Assembly: GCF_009758205.1 (NCBI RefSeq)
Contig: NZ_WRXN01000012.1
Span: forward strand, 62,001-126,000
From: Chitinophaga tropicalis
Lineage (GTDB): Bacteria; Bacteroidota; Bacteroidia; Chitinophagales; Chitinophagaceae
Length of the DNA: 64,000 bases
Reading direction: 5' to 3'
A program made the translations under genes and the position numbers. Shown one piece after another: positions 8,977 through 17,825 of this stretch (its first letter is position 1; every line of letters starts with the position of its first letter). A model generated the notes under the pieces. That model saw nothing but the letters and a program-made list of their open reading frames with translations. It did not search any database and was not told where the DNA came from.

Positions 8977-10425
8977 ATGAAGAAAAAGCTATTTTCCATG
9001 TTACTGGCAGGGATGCTTCCGGGGTTACTATCTGCACAGGATACAACACCCACACCTCAATGGCGCCCTGTCTATCATTTTACTGCGCCGAAAAACTGGC
9101 TGAATGATCCTAACGGGCTGATCTACCTGGATGGGGTATATCACCTGTATTACCAGCATAATCCATATGAGAACAAATGGGGACATATGAGCTGGGGACA
9201 TGCCACCAGCAAGGACCTGCTTCACTGGAAGCATTTGCCGATAGCTATTCCTGAGATAGAGCGTGCGGATACTACAACCTGGATATTTTCAGGCTCTGCC
9301 GTTGAAGATAAAAAGAATACGAGCGGTTTCGGGAAGAACGGGAAAGCGCCTGTTGTAGCAATTTATACGGCAGATCAGCCCAAGCAGCAGAAAGAATCAC
9401 AGTTCATTGCTTACAGTAATGACGGCGGGCTTACTTATACCAATTACGCTGGCAATCCTGTAGTAGATGTTCATAAGAAAGATTTCCGTGATCCTAATGT
9501 GATCTGGCTGGAAGATAAAGGCTACTGGCTGATGACAGTAGCTTTGCCGACAGAGCATAAAGTACAGTTCTATAAGTCTTCTAATCTTAAGGAGTGGGAA
9601 TTGCTCAGTGAATTTGGTAACCAGGGGGATACACGGAAGATATGGGAATGTCCTTCACTGACGCCGTTGTATGTGGACGGAGATCCTTCGAAGAAAAAAT
9701 GGCTGCTGATGCTGTCTTCCGGGAACCAGGATGCAGGGACGGGGTTGCAGTATTTTATCGGCGACTTTGATGGTAAGACGTTTACGAATGCCAATTCACC
9801 CGAAACGCAGCTCTTTGTCGATTATGGACATACGTTCTATGCTGCTATCCCTTACAATAACCTGCCTGCAGGCCAGCAGATGATGATAGGCTGGCTTATG
9901 CCATTTGAAACGCCGACCTATCCGTGGCGGGGACAGATGTCTATTGCGCGGGACCTGGCGCTGAAAAGCACACAGGAAGGAGTGAGGCTGTACCAGCAAC
10001 CGGCAGCGGTGATCAGGCCTTTGCTGGATAAGCTGCCTGCGTCAAAGAAATTTATAAAACAGGGGGTTGTTGTGAAGGATAAACTGCTGCTTAATGCGTT
10101 TAAAAGCAATGCAAGCTGGATCAAAGCAACATTTACACCAGGTACCGGAGAAGAATTTGGTTTCATCCTTGCAGGAACAACGGTTGGTTATAATGTAAAA
10201 AACAGCGAGCTTTTCATCAGGCATATTTCCGGTGATGTTGAAAAGGTAAAGGTACAGTCTGTTAAAAGCCTGGAGATATTGCTGGACAAGTCCTCGCTGG
10301 AGGTGTTTGCCAATGATGGGGAAAAGGTGCTGACTACGTTGGTATTTCCGGAGAAGAATAATACTGAGCTGGCTGTGTTTGGGAATGTGGTGGTTGACAA
10401 GCTTAGTGTATGGGATTTGCAGTAG
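8977..10425 (+). CDS. Glycoside hydrolase family 32 fructan beta-fructosidase
   Basis: A 482-residue exported enzyme with signal peptide (about 1-20, ending LLSAQD). The three GH32 landmarks are present: WLNDPNG with nucleophile Asp44, RDP with transition-state stabiliser Asp172, and ECP with acid/base Glu224. The N-terminal part should form the five-bladed propeller and the last 140 residues or so the family's beta sandwich. The signal peptide lacks a lipobox, so a periplasmic location is likely, where it would release fructose from oligosaccharides imported by SusCD. Levan, inulin or sucrose cannot be told apart by reading. Confidence 0.93.
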   Translation: MKKKLFSMLLAGMLPGLLSAQDTTPTPQWRPVYHFTAPKNWLNDPNGLIYLDGVYHLYYQHNPYENKWGHMSWGHATSKDLLHWKHLPIAIPEIERADTTTWIFSGSAVEDKKNTSGFGKNGKAPVVAIYTADQPKQQKESQFIAYSNDGGLTYTNYAGNPVVDVHKKDFRDPNVIWLEDKGYWLMTVALPTEHKVQFYKSSNLKEWELLSEFGNQGDTRKIWECPSLTPLYVDGDPSKKKWLLMLSSGNQDAGTGLQYFIGDFDGKTFTNANSPETQLFVDYGHTFYAAIPYNNLPAGQQMMIGWLMPFETPTYPWRGQMSIARDLALKSTQEGVRLYQQPAAVIRPLLDKLPASKKFIKQGVVVKDKLLLNAFKSNASWIKATFTPGTGEEFGFILAGTTVGYNVKNSELFIRHISGDVEKVKVQSVKSLEILLDKSSLEVFANDGEKVLTTLVFPEKNNTELAVFGNVVVDKLSVWDLQ

Positions 10426-10447
10426 TGATTGTTCAGTATAAGCAAAA

Positions 10448-10477
10448 AGCGGTATCTCATGAGGATGGGATACCGCT
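10448..10477 (+). terminator. Hairpin after the fructan operon
   Basis: AGCGGTATC pairs with GATACCGCT around a 12-nt loop, 22 bp after the GH32 stop codon. The following sequence is AT-rich but has no long T run, so termination may be partial. Confidence 0.5.
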
Positions 10478-10491
10478 AAAATATCTATGTT

Positions 10492-10736
10492 ATGAAAGTG
10501 GTTATTAAACGTATATATGATGAGTATGACCCTGATGATGGTTTGAGGATACTGGTAGATAGATTATGGCCACGGGGTATTAAAAAAAGCAATGCACATG
10601 TGGACCGTTGGGAAAAAGAAATTGCACCCAGTACGGAACTACGAAAATGGTTTTCTCATGACCCTGAGAAGCTGCCAAGGATGAAGCCCACACACATGCA
10701 TTGGTTTTACAGGAGGTGTTAAAGAGGGGTGCTTAG
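10492..10736 (+). pseudogene. DUF488-family gene with an internal deletion and frame change
   Basis: The first 60 or so codons read as a good DUF488 protein (DDG-RILVDRLWPRGI, EIAPSTELRKWFSHDPEK). The frame then becomes unrelated and stops at 10722. The family's C-terminal motif reappears in another frame at 10677-10736, reading KDEAHTHALVLQEVLKRGA and a stop. About 40 residues between HDPEK and the C-terminal KDE motif are missing, judged against the usual length of about 115. The simplest reading is one deletion with junction near 10671-10680, leaving an inactive gene. A sequencing artefact cannot explain a loss of this size. Confidence 0.75.
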
Positions 10737-10876
10737 GCGACTATTTGTTGTATAGCTGGGGATAAGAGTTTCTTTTTCAATTAATTATCTATTTAACATA
10801 ATATAAATTATGAGGAAGAAATAGGAGTTCAGAGCAGGAGTTAAAGGAAACGCAGTTTCATATATTTTTGCTGATT

Positions 10877-11434
10877 ATGGCATTTAATATTTTAGGTATT
10901 TCAGGGAGTTTGCGCAGCACGTCGTCTAATACATCGTTATTGCATGCGTGTGCTGAACTGGTTCCGTCGGATGTAAATTTTAGTCTGTATGCAGGTCTTG
11001 ACAAGCTGCCATATTTCAGTCCTGAACTGGATGGCGAAGGCGCTGTTGCTGCAGATACGGTTGCTGATTTAAGGCAGCAATTGCAGGTTGCGGATGCGGT
11101 GATCTTCAGCACACCGGAATATGCGTTTGGCATGCCGGGCGTGCTGAAGAATGCGCTGGACTGGATTGTTTCGTCTGCCGAGCTGATGAACAAGCCTGTA
11201 GCTGTGATCAGCGCTTCGCCGCTTGCTACCGGTGGCGAGAAAGCGCATGCGTCGCTGGTGCAGACGTTGCGTGTAATGTCGGCCGTTATTGATGAGAAAA
11301 ATATGTTGATTGTACCGCTGGTGCGTACAAAAATGGATGCTGCGGGAAATATTACAGATCTGCAGCTGGAAAATTCTCTGAAAGAGATATTAGTCAGGTT
11401 AGCTGTCAGAGCCGCCAGCGTAAGCCAGCGTTAG
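10877..11434 (+). CDS. NADPH-dependent FMN reductase family oxidoreductase
   Basis: A 185-residue flavodoxin-fold protein. It has the N-terminal GISGSLRSTSSN phosphate-binding loop, the TPEYAFGMPGVLKNALDWI segment typical of YieF/ChrR-type quinone, chromate or azo reductases, and normal length. The ATG at 10877 is preferred over an upstream TTG at 10868 because the protein then begins right at the first beta strand. Cytoplasmic; the exact electron acceptor cannot be deduced. Its 3' end overlaps that of the convergent outer-membrane protein gene by 29 bp. Confidence 0.85.
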   Translation: MAFNILGISGSLRSTSSNTSLLHACAELVPSDVNFSLYAGLDKLPYFSPELDGEGAVAADTVADLRQQLQVADAVIFSTPEYAFGMPGVLKNALDWIVSSAELMNKPVAVISASPLATGGEKAHASLVQTLRVMSAVIDEKNMLIVPLVRTKMDAAGNITDLQLENSLKEILVRLAVRAASVSQR

Positions 11435-12389
11435 CTCCCAATCCGCCGATATTGATGTAGGATTTCAGATCGTTTGAGGGTTTGTTATCGTCCTTGTATT
11501 TGACCGTGGCGCCTTCCTGGCTGACTGGTGTGTTGGATTGCTGGTTCAGCGTGGTCTGGTATTCGGTATATCTTTCGGCTTCTGAAAGATCGTTCAGTCC
11601 ACGGGTTTGTGTAGCGACAGCTGCACCTGTAGCGGGATTGCGCAGGGTAATGGATTCGTCATACGCTGTTACTTCCTTTTTCTTGCTTCTTACAGGTACG
11701 TTCCTGTATTCTGTTTCAAGAAAAATGTCAAGTCGTTTAGTCACCGGGTAAAGCACGCCTAAAGCGCCTTGAAAGCCGATAGTTACATTTGGGTGAACAC
11801 TTTCTTCGCGTGAGATCTCTGTTTGTGAAAGCAGGGTTTGTCCGCCAACTACAGTTGTGCCGCTGCGGCTGGCTTCTGTGGCTATATTCAATCGACCCCA
11901 TAAAGGAATGACCATACCGAAACGTACATATGGGTTCACTTTTTCAAAGTTTGGATTGAAAACAACTGATGGAGCGAAGTCGACCGCTTTTACATAGCCA
12001 TTTGCTTCAATTTTTCCTACTACCTGGTTGCTGCCGGCCAGGGTTGTGATTTCGCGGGTCATCAGGTTTTCTTTGCTGCGATAATAGTTGAAGGCGCCTT
12101 CTACAGCGATGAAGTGGTTGATGTTCCAGCCAAAGGAGAGGCCCCCTCTCCCACCTGCTCCGTAAGATCCTGTCAGGATTTTTTCGGAAATGGTTGTAGT
12201 GGCGCCGGTCTGAGCGTTGTACTCTTTTCGTTCATCATGCGGTTCGTAGCTGCCTACTTTCGGGAATTGTCCCGGAAATACGCTGAAGAAGTAGCCGCCG
12301 GAGGCTTTTAGATAGAATTTTTGCTGGGCATGGGTTGTGAGTATGCAGCCGCAGATGAGTGCTAAGGATAGCAGGGTTTCTCTTTTCAT
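11406..12389 (-). CDS. Outer-membrane beta-barrel protein of unknown function
   Basis: A 327-residue protein with a clear signal peptide (MKRETLLSLALICGC through THAQQ). Alternating amphipathic strands follow, including GGRGGLSFGWNINHFIAVEG, VNPYVRFGMVIPLWGRL and FLETEYRNVPVR, with glycine-rich turns and a terminal strand ending GLRWRL. This is the pattern of an eight- to ten-strand OmpA/porin-like barrel. Predicted extracellular loops are rich in Thr, Gln and Glu. No specific family is recognised. It ends inside the 3' end of the FMN reductase gene. Confidence 0.75.
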   Translation of the reverse strand: MKRETLLSLALICGCILTTHAQQKFYLKASGGYFFSVFPGQFPKVGSYEPHDERKEYNAQTGATTTISEKILTGSYGAGGRGGLSFGWNINHFIAVEGAFNYYRSKENLMTREITTLAGSNQVVGKIEANGYVKAVDFAPSVVFNPNFEKVNPYVRFGMVIPLWGRLNIATEASRSGTTVVGGQTLLSQTEISREESVHPNVTIGFQGALGVLYPVTKRLDIFLETEYRNVPVRSKKKEVTAYDESITLRNPATGAAVATQTRGLNDLSEAERYTEYQTTLNQQSNTPVSQEGATVKYKDDNKPSNDLKSYINIGGLGANAGLRWRL

Positions 12390-12459
12390 AACGATATCTG
12401 TTTTGGGTTATATGTTTGGGTCCTGGGGAAGGTAGGATTTTGTTGGGAGATGGTCAAAA

Positions 12460-12488
12460 AAAGCCATCTGGCGGATGCAGATGGCTTT
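12460..12488 (-). terminator. Rho-independent terminator of the Rpn-like gene
   Basis: AAAGCCATCTG and CAGATGGCTTT flank a 7-nt loop. Read on the minus strand the hairpin follows the stop codon by 12 bp and is followed by a T tract. Confidence 0.85.
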
Positions 12489-12500
12489 AGCAAGACGAAA

Positions 12501-13451
12501 TTAGTTTTTGACTTTTTTCATTTGTCCATGTACACTTTCTACAAAGCTGAGCGGTACATTAAGAAGTTCTGCAATCTTTTCCTGACTGTAGTTAGTCGAG
12601 GTTAATAAGCGGTTGGTAAGTCTTTCTTCAACTTTTCTTATCCCCATCTTCATTCCTTTTTTAATACCTCTTTGCAAACCTACTCTTACTCCTTCTATTC
12701 TTGAGCATTCCTTTAAAAATTCTTCGATGTCCATAGTTTTAGCTTTTTGTATCTCGTTATTAAAAATTTTCTCATTTTTCTCGTTTTCGAAATGAACATA
12801 GTCCTTTAAGAATGCCATCAACACGCGGATTTTAGCGGCTGGAATTGATCTCTGGTTTAACTCTCTCAGCAGCTCGCGTTTGAAAGAAAGAAGTAGCTGG
12901 TCCCGTTCTGCACTATCACTGATATTTTTGCCTAAGAATTTGGACTTCGCGATCAGTACAGCCAAAGCAAAAAGATTATCGGATGCCCGTAATTCTGCTT
13001 CACCCTGTTCTGCTATCTTATAAACATTAAACTGATAACATATTTTTGTACCCATAAACTCTTGCCTGTATGTATCAGATCTTGGTTTCAGAACAGGCTC
13101 AGTAAGAATAGCACATGCTGAGATCCGCCGCTGGTATTTGTCGAATATCCGGTAGTAGTAGGTGAACATCCGCAGGGCAAAATCCTTTTTGAATGTGCCT
13201 TGTACTTCTACGTGTATCAATATCCATTCTTCTTTACCGTCAAGCGTATACACCTTTGCCAGTTTATCAGCCAGCCGGGGTGAATACCTGTTATTTTCAT
13301 CAGTGTACAACTGTTCCAGTTCTTTATCGAGAAAAGTAATGCCCCGCGTAAAGTCAAATACCTTGTTTGCTTCCGGATAAAGGAAGCGGATAAAATCTTC
13401 AAATACTTCTTCCAGAACTCCCTTCCAGAGAATATCTTCCTGCTGTAGCAT
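12501..13451 (-). CDS. Rpn/YhgA-like PD-(D/E)XK nuclease-transposase family protein
   Basis: A 316-residue cytoplasmic protein. The N-terminal two thirds match the Rpn family (recombination-promoting nuclease, PDDEXK transposase-like): FLDKELEQLY, the HVEVQG catalytic strand near residue 80, and FALRMFTYYYRIFDKY. The C-terminus has a Lys/Gly-rich stretch and a small helical segment (SQEKIAELLNVPLSFVESV) common in Bacteroidota members. Such proteins are often multicopy and linked to RecA-independent gene transfer. It stands alone, with its own terminator, and may have been mobile. Activity is not shown by the sequence alone. Confidence 0.85.
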   Translation of the reverse strand: MLQQEDILWKGVLEEVFEDFIRFLYPEANKVFDFTRGITFLDKELEQLYTDENNRYSPRLADKLAKVYTLDGKEEWILIHVEVQGTFKKDFALRMFTYYYRIFDKYQRRISACAILTEPVLKPRSDTYRQEFMGTKICYQFNVYKIAEQGEAELRASDNLFALAVLIAKSKFLGKNISDSAERDQLLLSFKRELLRELNQRSIPAAKIRVLMAFLKDYVHFENEKNEKIFNNEIQKAKTMDIEEFLKECSRIEGVRVGLQRGIKKGMKMGIRKVEERLTNRLLTSTNYSQEKIAELLNVPLSFVESVHGQMKKVKN

Positions 13452-13646
13452 ATATTAACATCACAATGGATTAATAGCTTCCCTGCTGTGGCGCAGGGCA
13501 GATATATTGATTAAATAAAAAGGGAGTTAAAAGTCAGAACAAAAGGTAGGAATCCTATGTATTTGCAAGTTTAGTGTATAAAATGATTAGAAACAAAAAA
13601 GTAAGATGTTTGTTTAAATTTCTTTGGCTGTGAAGTGTAAAAATTG

Positions 13647-13694
13647 CTCAAAAGAAAATGCTTTTGCTGAATGGCAAAAGCATTTTCTTTTGAG
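13647..13694 (-). terminator. Perfect 21-bp hairpin downstream of the Omp85-like gene
   Basis: Arms 13647-13667 and 13674-13694 pair without mismatch around a six-base loop. It resembles the dispersed hairpins elsewhere in the window in stem length and A/T-rich outer arms, but lacks the CCTTCGG core. It lies 56 bp past the stop of the minus-strand gene at 13751 and probably ends its transcript. Confidence 0.7.
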
Positions 13695-13750
13695 AGAGGT
13701 TTAACCAATTAATTGAATTTTTTCTATGTTGGACAACTTGAAATCTGGTA

Positions 13751-14950
13751 TCAGAATGCTTCTGCAAGCGACAGGTACAATCCGGATTGACGTTGCTCAC
13801 CGGGGCGCTGTTCTCCCCAGGCATAATCTATGCGTATGGTGAGTTTGGCGCCTTCGTCGTAGAACCAGCGGATGCCTGCACCATAGCTGGGTTTCAGGTG
13901 GGACGTCCCTATATCCTTATTATTAAAAACCGCGCCGGTACCGCCAAACGCTGCCAGTGCAAATTTGGGTTGCATACGTACAAACCAGATATTGATAGGG
14001 ATTTTAGGATCCAGGAAGTACCTGTACTCAGCCTGGACAGCTGCATAGTTCTGGTCCCTGTACCGCCCGGTATAATATCCCCTCATCATCAGGTCATTTC
14101 CCATTTCCGGTAACTGGTAAAACGGTAAGTTTTTGCCCTGCAAGGAATTGAATAAGCCATTCAGGCCCAGTGTACTCCTGGGTGAGATAGGAACAAAATG
14201 ACGTGCCTGGGCATCTATTCTCCATAATGTATGCTTGCTGAGGAAAGCCGGTGCATAGGATACATTCAGACGTACCCAGCTGCCTTTATGTGTATAGTTC
14301 TGGTTATCACGGTTATCAAATATACCCGTGGCACCGATAAAAGTTACGTAACCGCCGTCCTTATCGACTAAAGACATTCCGGGATAAATACCCTTTTCCT
14401 CGCGGGCTGAATAATCATCATACTGGTACTGAAGGAGCCCGCCGATATAGAAATGGCCTCCGATACGGCGTTCGGCTTCCAGCTGGACCTTGTAACGCTT
14501 GTTATTCAGCAAAGTACCGTCTGCTTTATGCGTGGTATCTCCTATTCCGTAAAAGAATATGGGAAAGTTATGATAACGCAGGTTGCTTTTGAAATGCCAG
14601 TTATTGGCGCTTGTCCAGATATCTGTTTTCAGATCTATCTTAAACTGCCTTTTGGAAGTTATGGAAGGGATCAGATTAATAGTGGAGTTGCGTAAGACCG
14701 GGTCCTTACCTGTATAAAAGGAGTATAGCATGGCAGCTCCTACTTCAAGTCCCTTTTCCGGGGAGTACCCCAGTACGGGGAGCGGGAAAAAACTCCTTTT
14801 ATGAGGCTGAGTGCTATCATATGGATGTCCTATCTGAAGATACCTTTTCTTCCGGGGAACGATCGTATCTCCGGATTGCTGCTGGGCTACTGCTGCCTGA
14901 GCGGCGGTCAGTAATATGACTGTATAAGCTATTATTCTTTGCATACTCAT
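13751..14950 (-). CDS. BamA/TamA (Omp85-superfamily) outer-membrane protein without POTRA domains
   Basis: A 399-residue exported protein with signal peptide (about 1-22) and a barrel with the Omp85-like loop motif MRGYYTGRYRDQNY near residues 294-307, the equivalent of the VRGF/Y lid lock. It ends in Phe, as outer-membrane barrels do. Only about 60 residues lie between the signal peptide and the first barrel strands, so no POTRA domain fits. It is therefore a patatin/D15-like accessory barrel rather than BamA itself. The substrate is unknown. Confidence 0.82.
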   Translation of the reverse strand: MSMQRIIAYTVILLTAAQAAVAQQQSGDTIVPRKKRYLQIGHPYDSTQPHKRSFFPLPVLGYSPEKGLEVGAAMLYSFYTGKDPVLRNSTINLIPSITSKRQFKIDLKTDIWTSANNWHFKSNLRYHNFPIFFYGIGDTTHKADGTLLNNKRYKVQLEAERRIGGHFYIGGLLQYQYDDYSAREEKGIYPGMSLVDKDGGYVTFIGATGIFDNRDNQNYTHKGSWVRLNVSYAPAFLSKHTLWRIDAQARHFVPISPRSTLGLNGLFNSLQGKNLPFYQLPEMGNDLMMRGYYTGRYRDQNYAAVQAEYRYFLDPKIPINIWFVRMQPKFALAAFGGTGAVFNNKDIGTSHLKPSYGAGIRWFYDEGAKLTIRIDYAWGEQRPGEQRQSGLYLSLAEAF

Positions 14951-15024
14951 CGGGATGCAAAGAAACGATTTTTATATATAATTGCGCTGATAATGATATG
15001 GTTTGATTTAGCGGCTTAAGCAAG

Positions 15025-15303
15025 TTATTTCCTGTCAGAATGCCCCAGGCTCTTTTCCGGAGCTATCCTGTCCCTCAGCAACTGTTTCACTTCCTTTATT
15101 TCCGGGAAATGTCCCAGGTCTTTCCTGTTCATCAGTATTTCCCCATCCAGGTGAATAATATAGCTTCCGCCTACTTCGCTAGGTTGTAATTCCACACTAT
15201 GCAGCTCTTCAACGAAAGTAGTGAGCAGTTCCTGCGCCATCCAGGCAGCTCTCAGCAACCAACCACATTTTGGACAATATTCTATTGTAACGCGAGGTTT
15301 CAT
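15025..15303 (-). CDS. SelT/SelW/SelH (Rdx) family thioredoxin-like protein
   Basis: A 92-residue protein with the redox motif CPKCGW (Cys10, Cys13) at the end of the first strand, then WMAQELLTTF, and a GGSYIIHLDGE strand pair typical of the Rdx family. In eukaryotes the second position is often selenocysteine; here both are Cys. Probably a small cytoplasmic thiol oxidoreductase. It lies alone between an Omp85-like gene and a divergent histidine kinase. Confidence 0.85.
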   Translation of the reverse strand: MKPRVTIEYCPKCGWLLRAAWMAQELLTTFVEELHSVELQPSEVGGSYIIHLDGEILMNRKDLGHFPEIKEVKQLLRDRIAPEKSLGHSDRK

Positions 15304-15495
15304 ATTAAAGACCCTTTGATTTTACAGTGAAAGATACAATAACCTGTAAAAACAATCAGTATAACGACCAGATTTCACGTTATAACTGCCAGATTTCATA
15401 TTTTAGAATTTGAATTGATTTTTTCAATAATTTAGCTCAGCATTCAGGTAACCCTTTTAAACACGTTAGTGCCGACAACCAGACTTTTCTATTCT

Positions 15496-16632
15496 ATGCG
15501 GATAGTCCGACGCTGTGTATACATATCTTTACTCCTGGCAACCTGTTATTTTGTGCCGGTGAACAGTTATGCCTATGCCCCGTCAACCGTACTTTCCGTC
15601 CCAGAAGTTACTAAAAGTACTGCTGCCGGAGAATCTATAAGAAACCAGCAGGAGAACGAGCTACTCAGGAAAGAAAAGCAACGCCATCTTACTACTATTA
15701 AAGAACAAAGGATACTGGTAGTTTTCTGTATCATTCTCTTTTTTGTATTGCTGGTTATCACCACCGCATTGTACAGGATGTTCAGACGGCAACAGGAATT
15801 ATACAGTCAGCTGAATATCAGGAATAACCAGGTACAGCAGCAGAACCATATTATTATGGAACAGAATGCAGCCCTGGAAAACGGAAATCATGTTAAAGAC
15901 AAGATCTTTTCCGTGATATCGCACGATCTCCGTTCTCCTCTGGCTATTCTTGAAGGTATGCTCTTCCTTCTCAGAGATGATAAAATGTCTGTTCAGCAGT
16001 TCCGGTTATTTATTGATGAGCTATGGCGGGATATGAAAAATACCTCCTACATGATGGATAACCTGTTGCACTGGGCCAGCAGCCAGATGAAAGGGATCAG
16101 GGTGAACCCGGATGATTTTGATATCCGCACTGTTCTTCACTCAGAATTTGAATTGCTGCAGGCGCTTGCCCGGCAGAAGGAGATAACGCTGACGCATCAA
16201 CTGCATCACCCTGTAATGGTATATGCAGATCAGGATATGATCCGCCTGGTACTCAGGAACCTTATTGGTAATGCTATTAAGTTCACTCCGGCTAACGGGA
16301 CCGTAAATATTCATTATATGCTGTTACCGGAGAGGCTGGAAATTGTGGTGCAGGATAATGGGATCGGGATATCGAGGGATAATCAGCATAAGGTATTTTC
16401 AAATATAAATTATTCTACCAGCGGGACACAGAATGAGAAGGGTTGTGGTTTAGGGCTGCCGTTGTCTAAGGATTTCATTGAGAGGAATAACGGTGAGATC
16501 TGGTTTGACAGTTATCCGGGGCGGGGTACCAGTTTTCATTTTACGCTGCCTTTGTCTGAGGGAGATGAGGTGAATGGGAGTGGTTATACTATTGTTGTGA
16601 AGGATAATGTGCTTAGTTCTTTGGAGGAATAG
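15496..16632 (+). CDS. Orphan sensor histidine kinase with a very short periplasmic segment
   Basis: 378 residues from the ATG at 15496, preferred over GTG 15469 because it opens a signal peptide. The order is signal peptide (1-30), about 40 residues, one membrane span (about 74-94), a coiled coil, HisKA with ISHDLRSP and phospho-acceptor His143, then HATPase with N box NLIGNAIKF, G1 DNGIGI and G2 GCGLGL. The region after the signal peptide resembles TPR-containing Bacteroidota kinases whose repeats have been lost. No response regulator is nearby. It may sense through the membrane or a partner. Kinase identity is firm, signal unknown. Confidence 0.9.
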   Translation: MRIVRRCVYISLLLATCYFVPVNSYAYAPSTVLSVPEVTKSTAAGESIRNQQENELLRKEKQRHLTTIKEQRILVVFCIILFFVLLVITTALYRMFRRQQELYSQLNIRNNQVQQQNHIIMEQNAALENGNHVKDKIFSVISHDLRSPLAILEGMLFLLRDDKMSVQQFRLFIDELWRDMKNTSYMMDNLLHWASSQMKGIRVNPDDFDIRTVLHSEFELLQALARQKEITLTHQLHHPVMVYADQDMIRLVLRNLIGNAIKFTPANGTVNIHYMLLPERLEIVVQDNGIGISRDNQHKVFSNINYSTSGTQNEKGCGLGLPLSKDFIERNNGEIWFDSYPGRGTSFHFTLPLSEGDEVNGSGYTIVVKDNVLSSLEE

Positions 16633-16661
16633 AATATATTTTTGAATGGAGCGGAAAAACT

Positions 16662-16710
16662 GTTCAAAGAAAAGCGCTTTTGCCTTCGGCAAAAGCGCTT
16701 TTCTTTGAAC
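16662..16710. terminator. CCTTCGG-core hairpin, 23-bp stem (family copy)
   Basis: Arms 16662-16684 and 16688-16710 are fully complementary around TTC. It sits between the convergent histidine kinase and zinc peptidase genes and can terminate both. GC-rich tail motifs of both types follow at 16714-16728 and 16732-16752. Confidence 0.85.
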
Positions 16711-16777
16711 GAGACCTGCGGCCGGCTGAGATTTTGCGCTGCGCGCAGCTTAAACTGAGAGCAGGCTTAAAGAAGAT

Positions 16778-17641
16778 TTATAGGTTTGCGCTATTAAAGG
16801 TATCTCCCTGTTTAATATCCCCGGTCTCAAAGCCTTTTTTAAACCATTTCATTCTCTGGGCAGAAGTACCGTGAGTAAAAGCATCAGGTACAACATATCC
16901 CTGTGCAGCTTTCTGTAAGGCATCGTCGCCTACAGCGCTGGCGGCGTTGAGGGCTTCTTCAATATCTCCTTCTTCCAGGATATTCTGCATCTTTTGTGCG
17001 TGATGTGCCCATACCCCGGCCAGGAAATCTGCCTGCAATTCCAGTTTTACAGAGAGCTTGTTATATTCTTCTTCGCTTAGCCTGGAACGCATAGCCTGTA
17101 CTTTCCGGCTGATACCCAGCAGGTTCTGTACATGGTGACCGACTTCATGAGCAATAACATAGGCCATGGCAAAATCGCCCGCTACCTTGAAGCGCTGTTC
17201 CATCTCCTTAAAAAAGGACAGGTCCAGGTATACTTTTTCATCTGCAGGGCAATAGAACGGGCCCATAGCTGACTGGGCAGAACCACATGCAGACTGGTCG
17301 TAGTCTGAGTATATTACCATTCCAGGTTCTTTATACTGCTGGCTCATTTCGGCAAACAGTTTCTTCCAGACATCTTCAGTATCAGCCAGTACGGTAGATG
17401 CAAAGCGGGACGTTTCATCGCTATTGGCAGTTACCGCTTCAGACTGCTGAGAGCCGCCACCGCCCTGCTGCTGCACGACCTGTAATGCCTGCTGAGGGTC
17501 TTTGTTAAACAATAATGCAAGCACAATGATGATGATGCCACCTATGCCTCCTCCTATTCCGAGGTTACGCATACCACCACCTCCACCGCTGCCGCGGCGG
17601 TCTTCGACATTGTCGCTTAGTCGTCTGTTTTGCCAGCGCAT
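16778..17641 (-). CDS. Neutral zinc metallopeptidase, YpfJ/KPN_02809 family
   Basis: A 287-residue protein with a short N-terminal cytoplasmic segment, a Gly-rich stretch and one membrane anchor (about 31-46). The extracytoplasmic domain has HEVGHH at 165-170 with catalytic Glu166, and the family's cysteines in DQSACGSAQSAMGPFYCP. The C-terminal TDI-like region near VPDAFTHGTSAQRMKWFKKG is typical. Length is normal. The physiological substrate of the family is unknown. It converges with the upstream kinase across a shared hairpin terminator. Confidence 0.9.
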   Translation of the reverse strand: MRWQNRRLSDNVEDRRGSGGGGGMRNLGIGGGIGGIIIIVLALLFNKDPQQALQVVQQQGGGGSQQSEAVTANSDETSRFASTVLADTEDVWKKLFAEMSQQYKEPGMVIYSDYDQSACGSAQSAMGPFYCPADEKVYLDLSFFKEMEQRFKVAGDFAMAYVIAHEVGHHVQNLLGISRKVQAMRSRLSEEEYNKLSVKLELQADFLAGVWAHHAQKMQNILEEGDIEEALNAASAVGDDALQKAAQGYVVPDAFTHGTSAQRMKWFKKGFETGDIKQGDTFNSANL

Positions 17642-17825
17642 ATCTTATACTTTTTTTTATATTTCGAAAGTAAGAAATTTTAATATCGAATCAATTGGTA
17701 GTGTTGTTGTTTGATTATTTTTTCTGCATCATGTAAAACCTGAACGTTTTTTGTGGTCAGATGCAGCTTTTTATATACCTTTCAGATATTCTATACCATT
17801 TCGCGACACCTCATACATTTATGTT

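Noticed and set aside
12501..13451. Active insertion sequence
   Set aside because: The Rpn-like protein belongs to a transposase-related family, but no terminal inverted repeats or target duplication were found around it.
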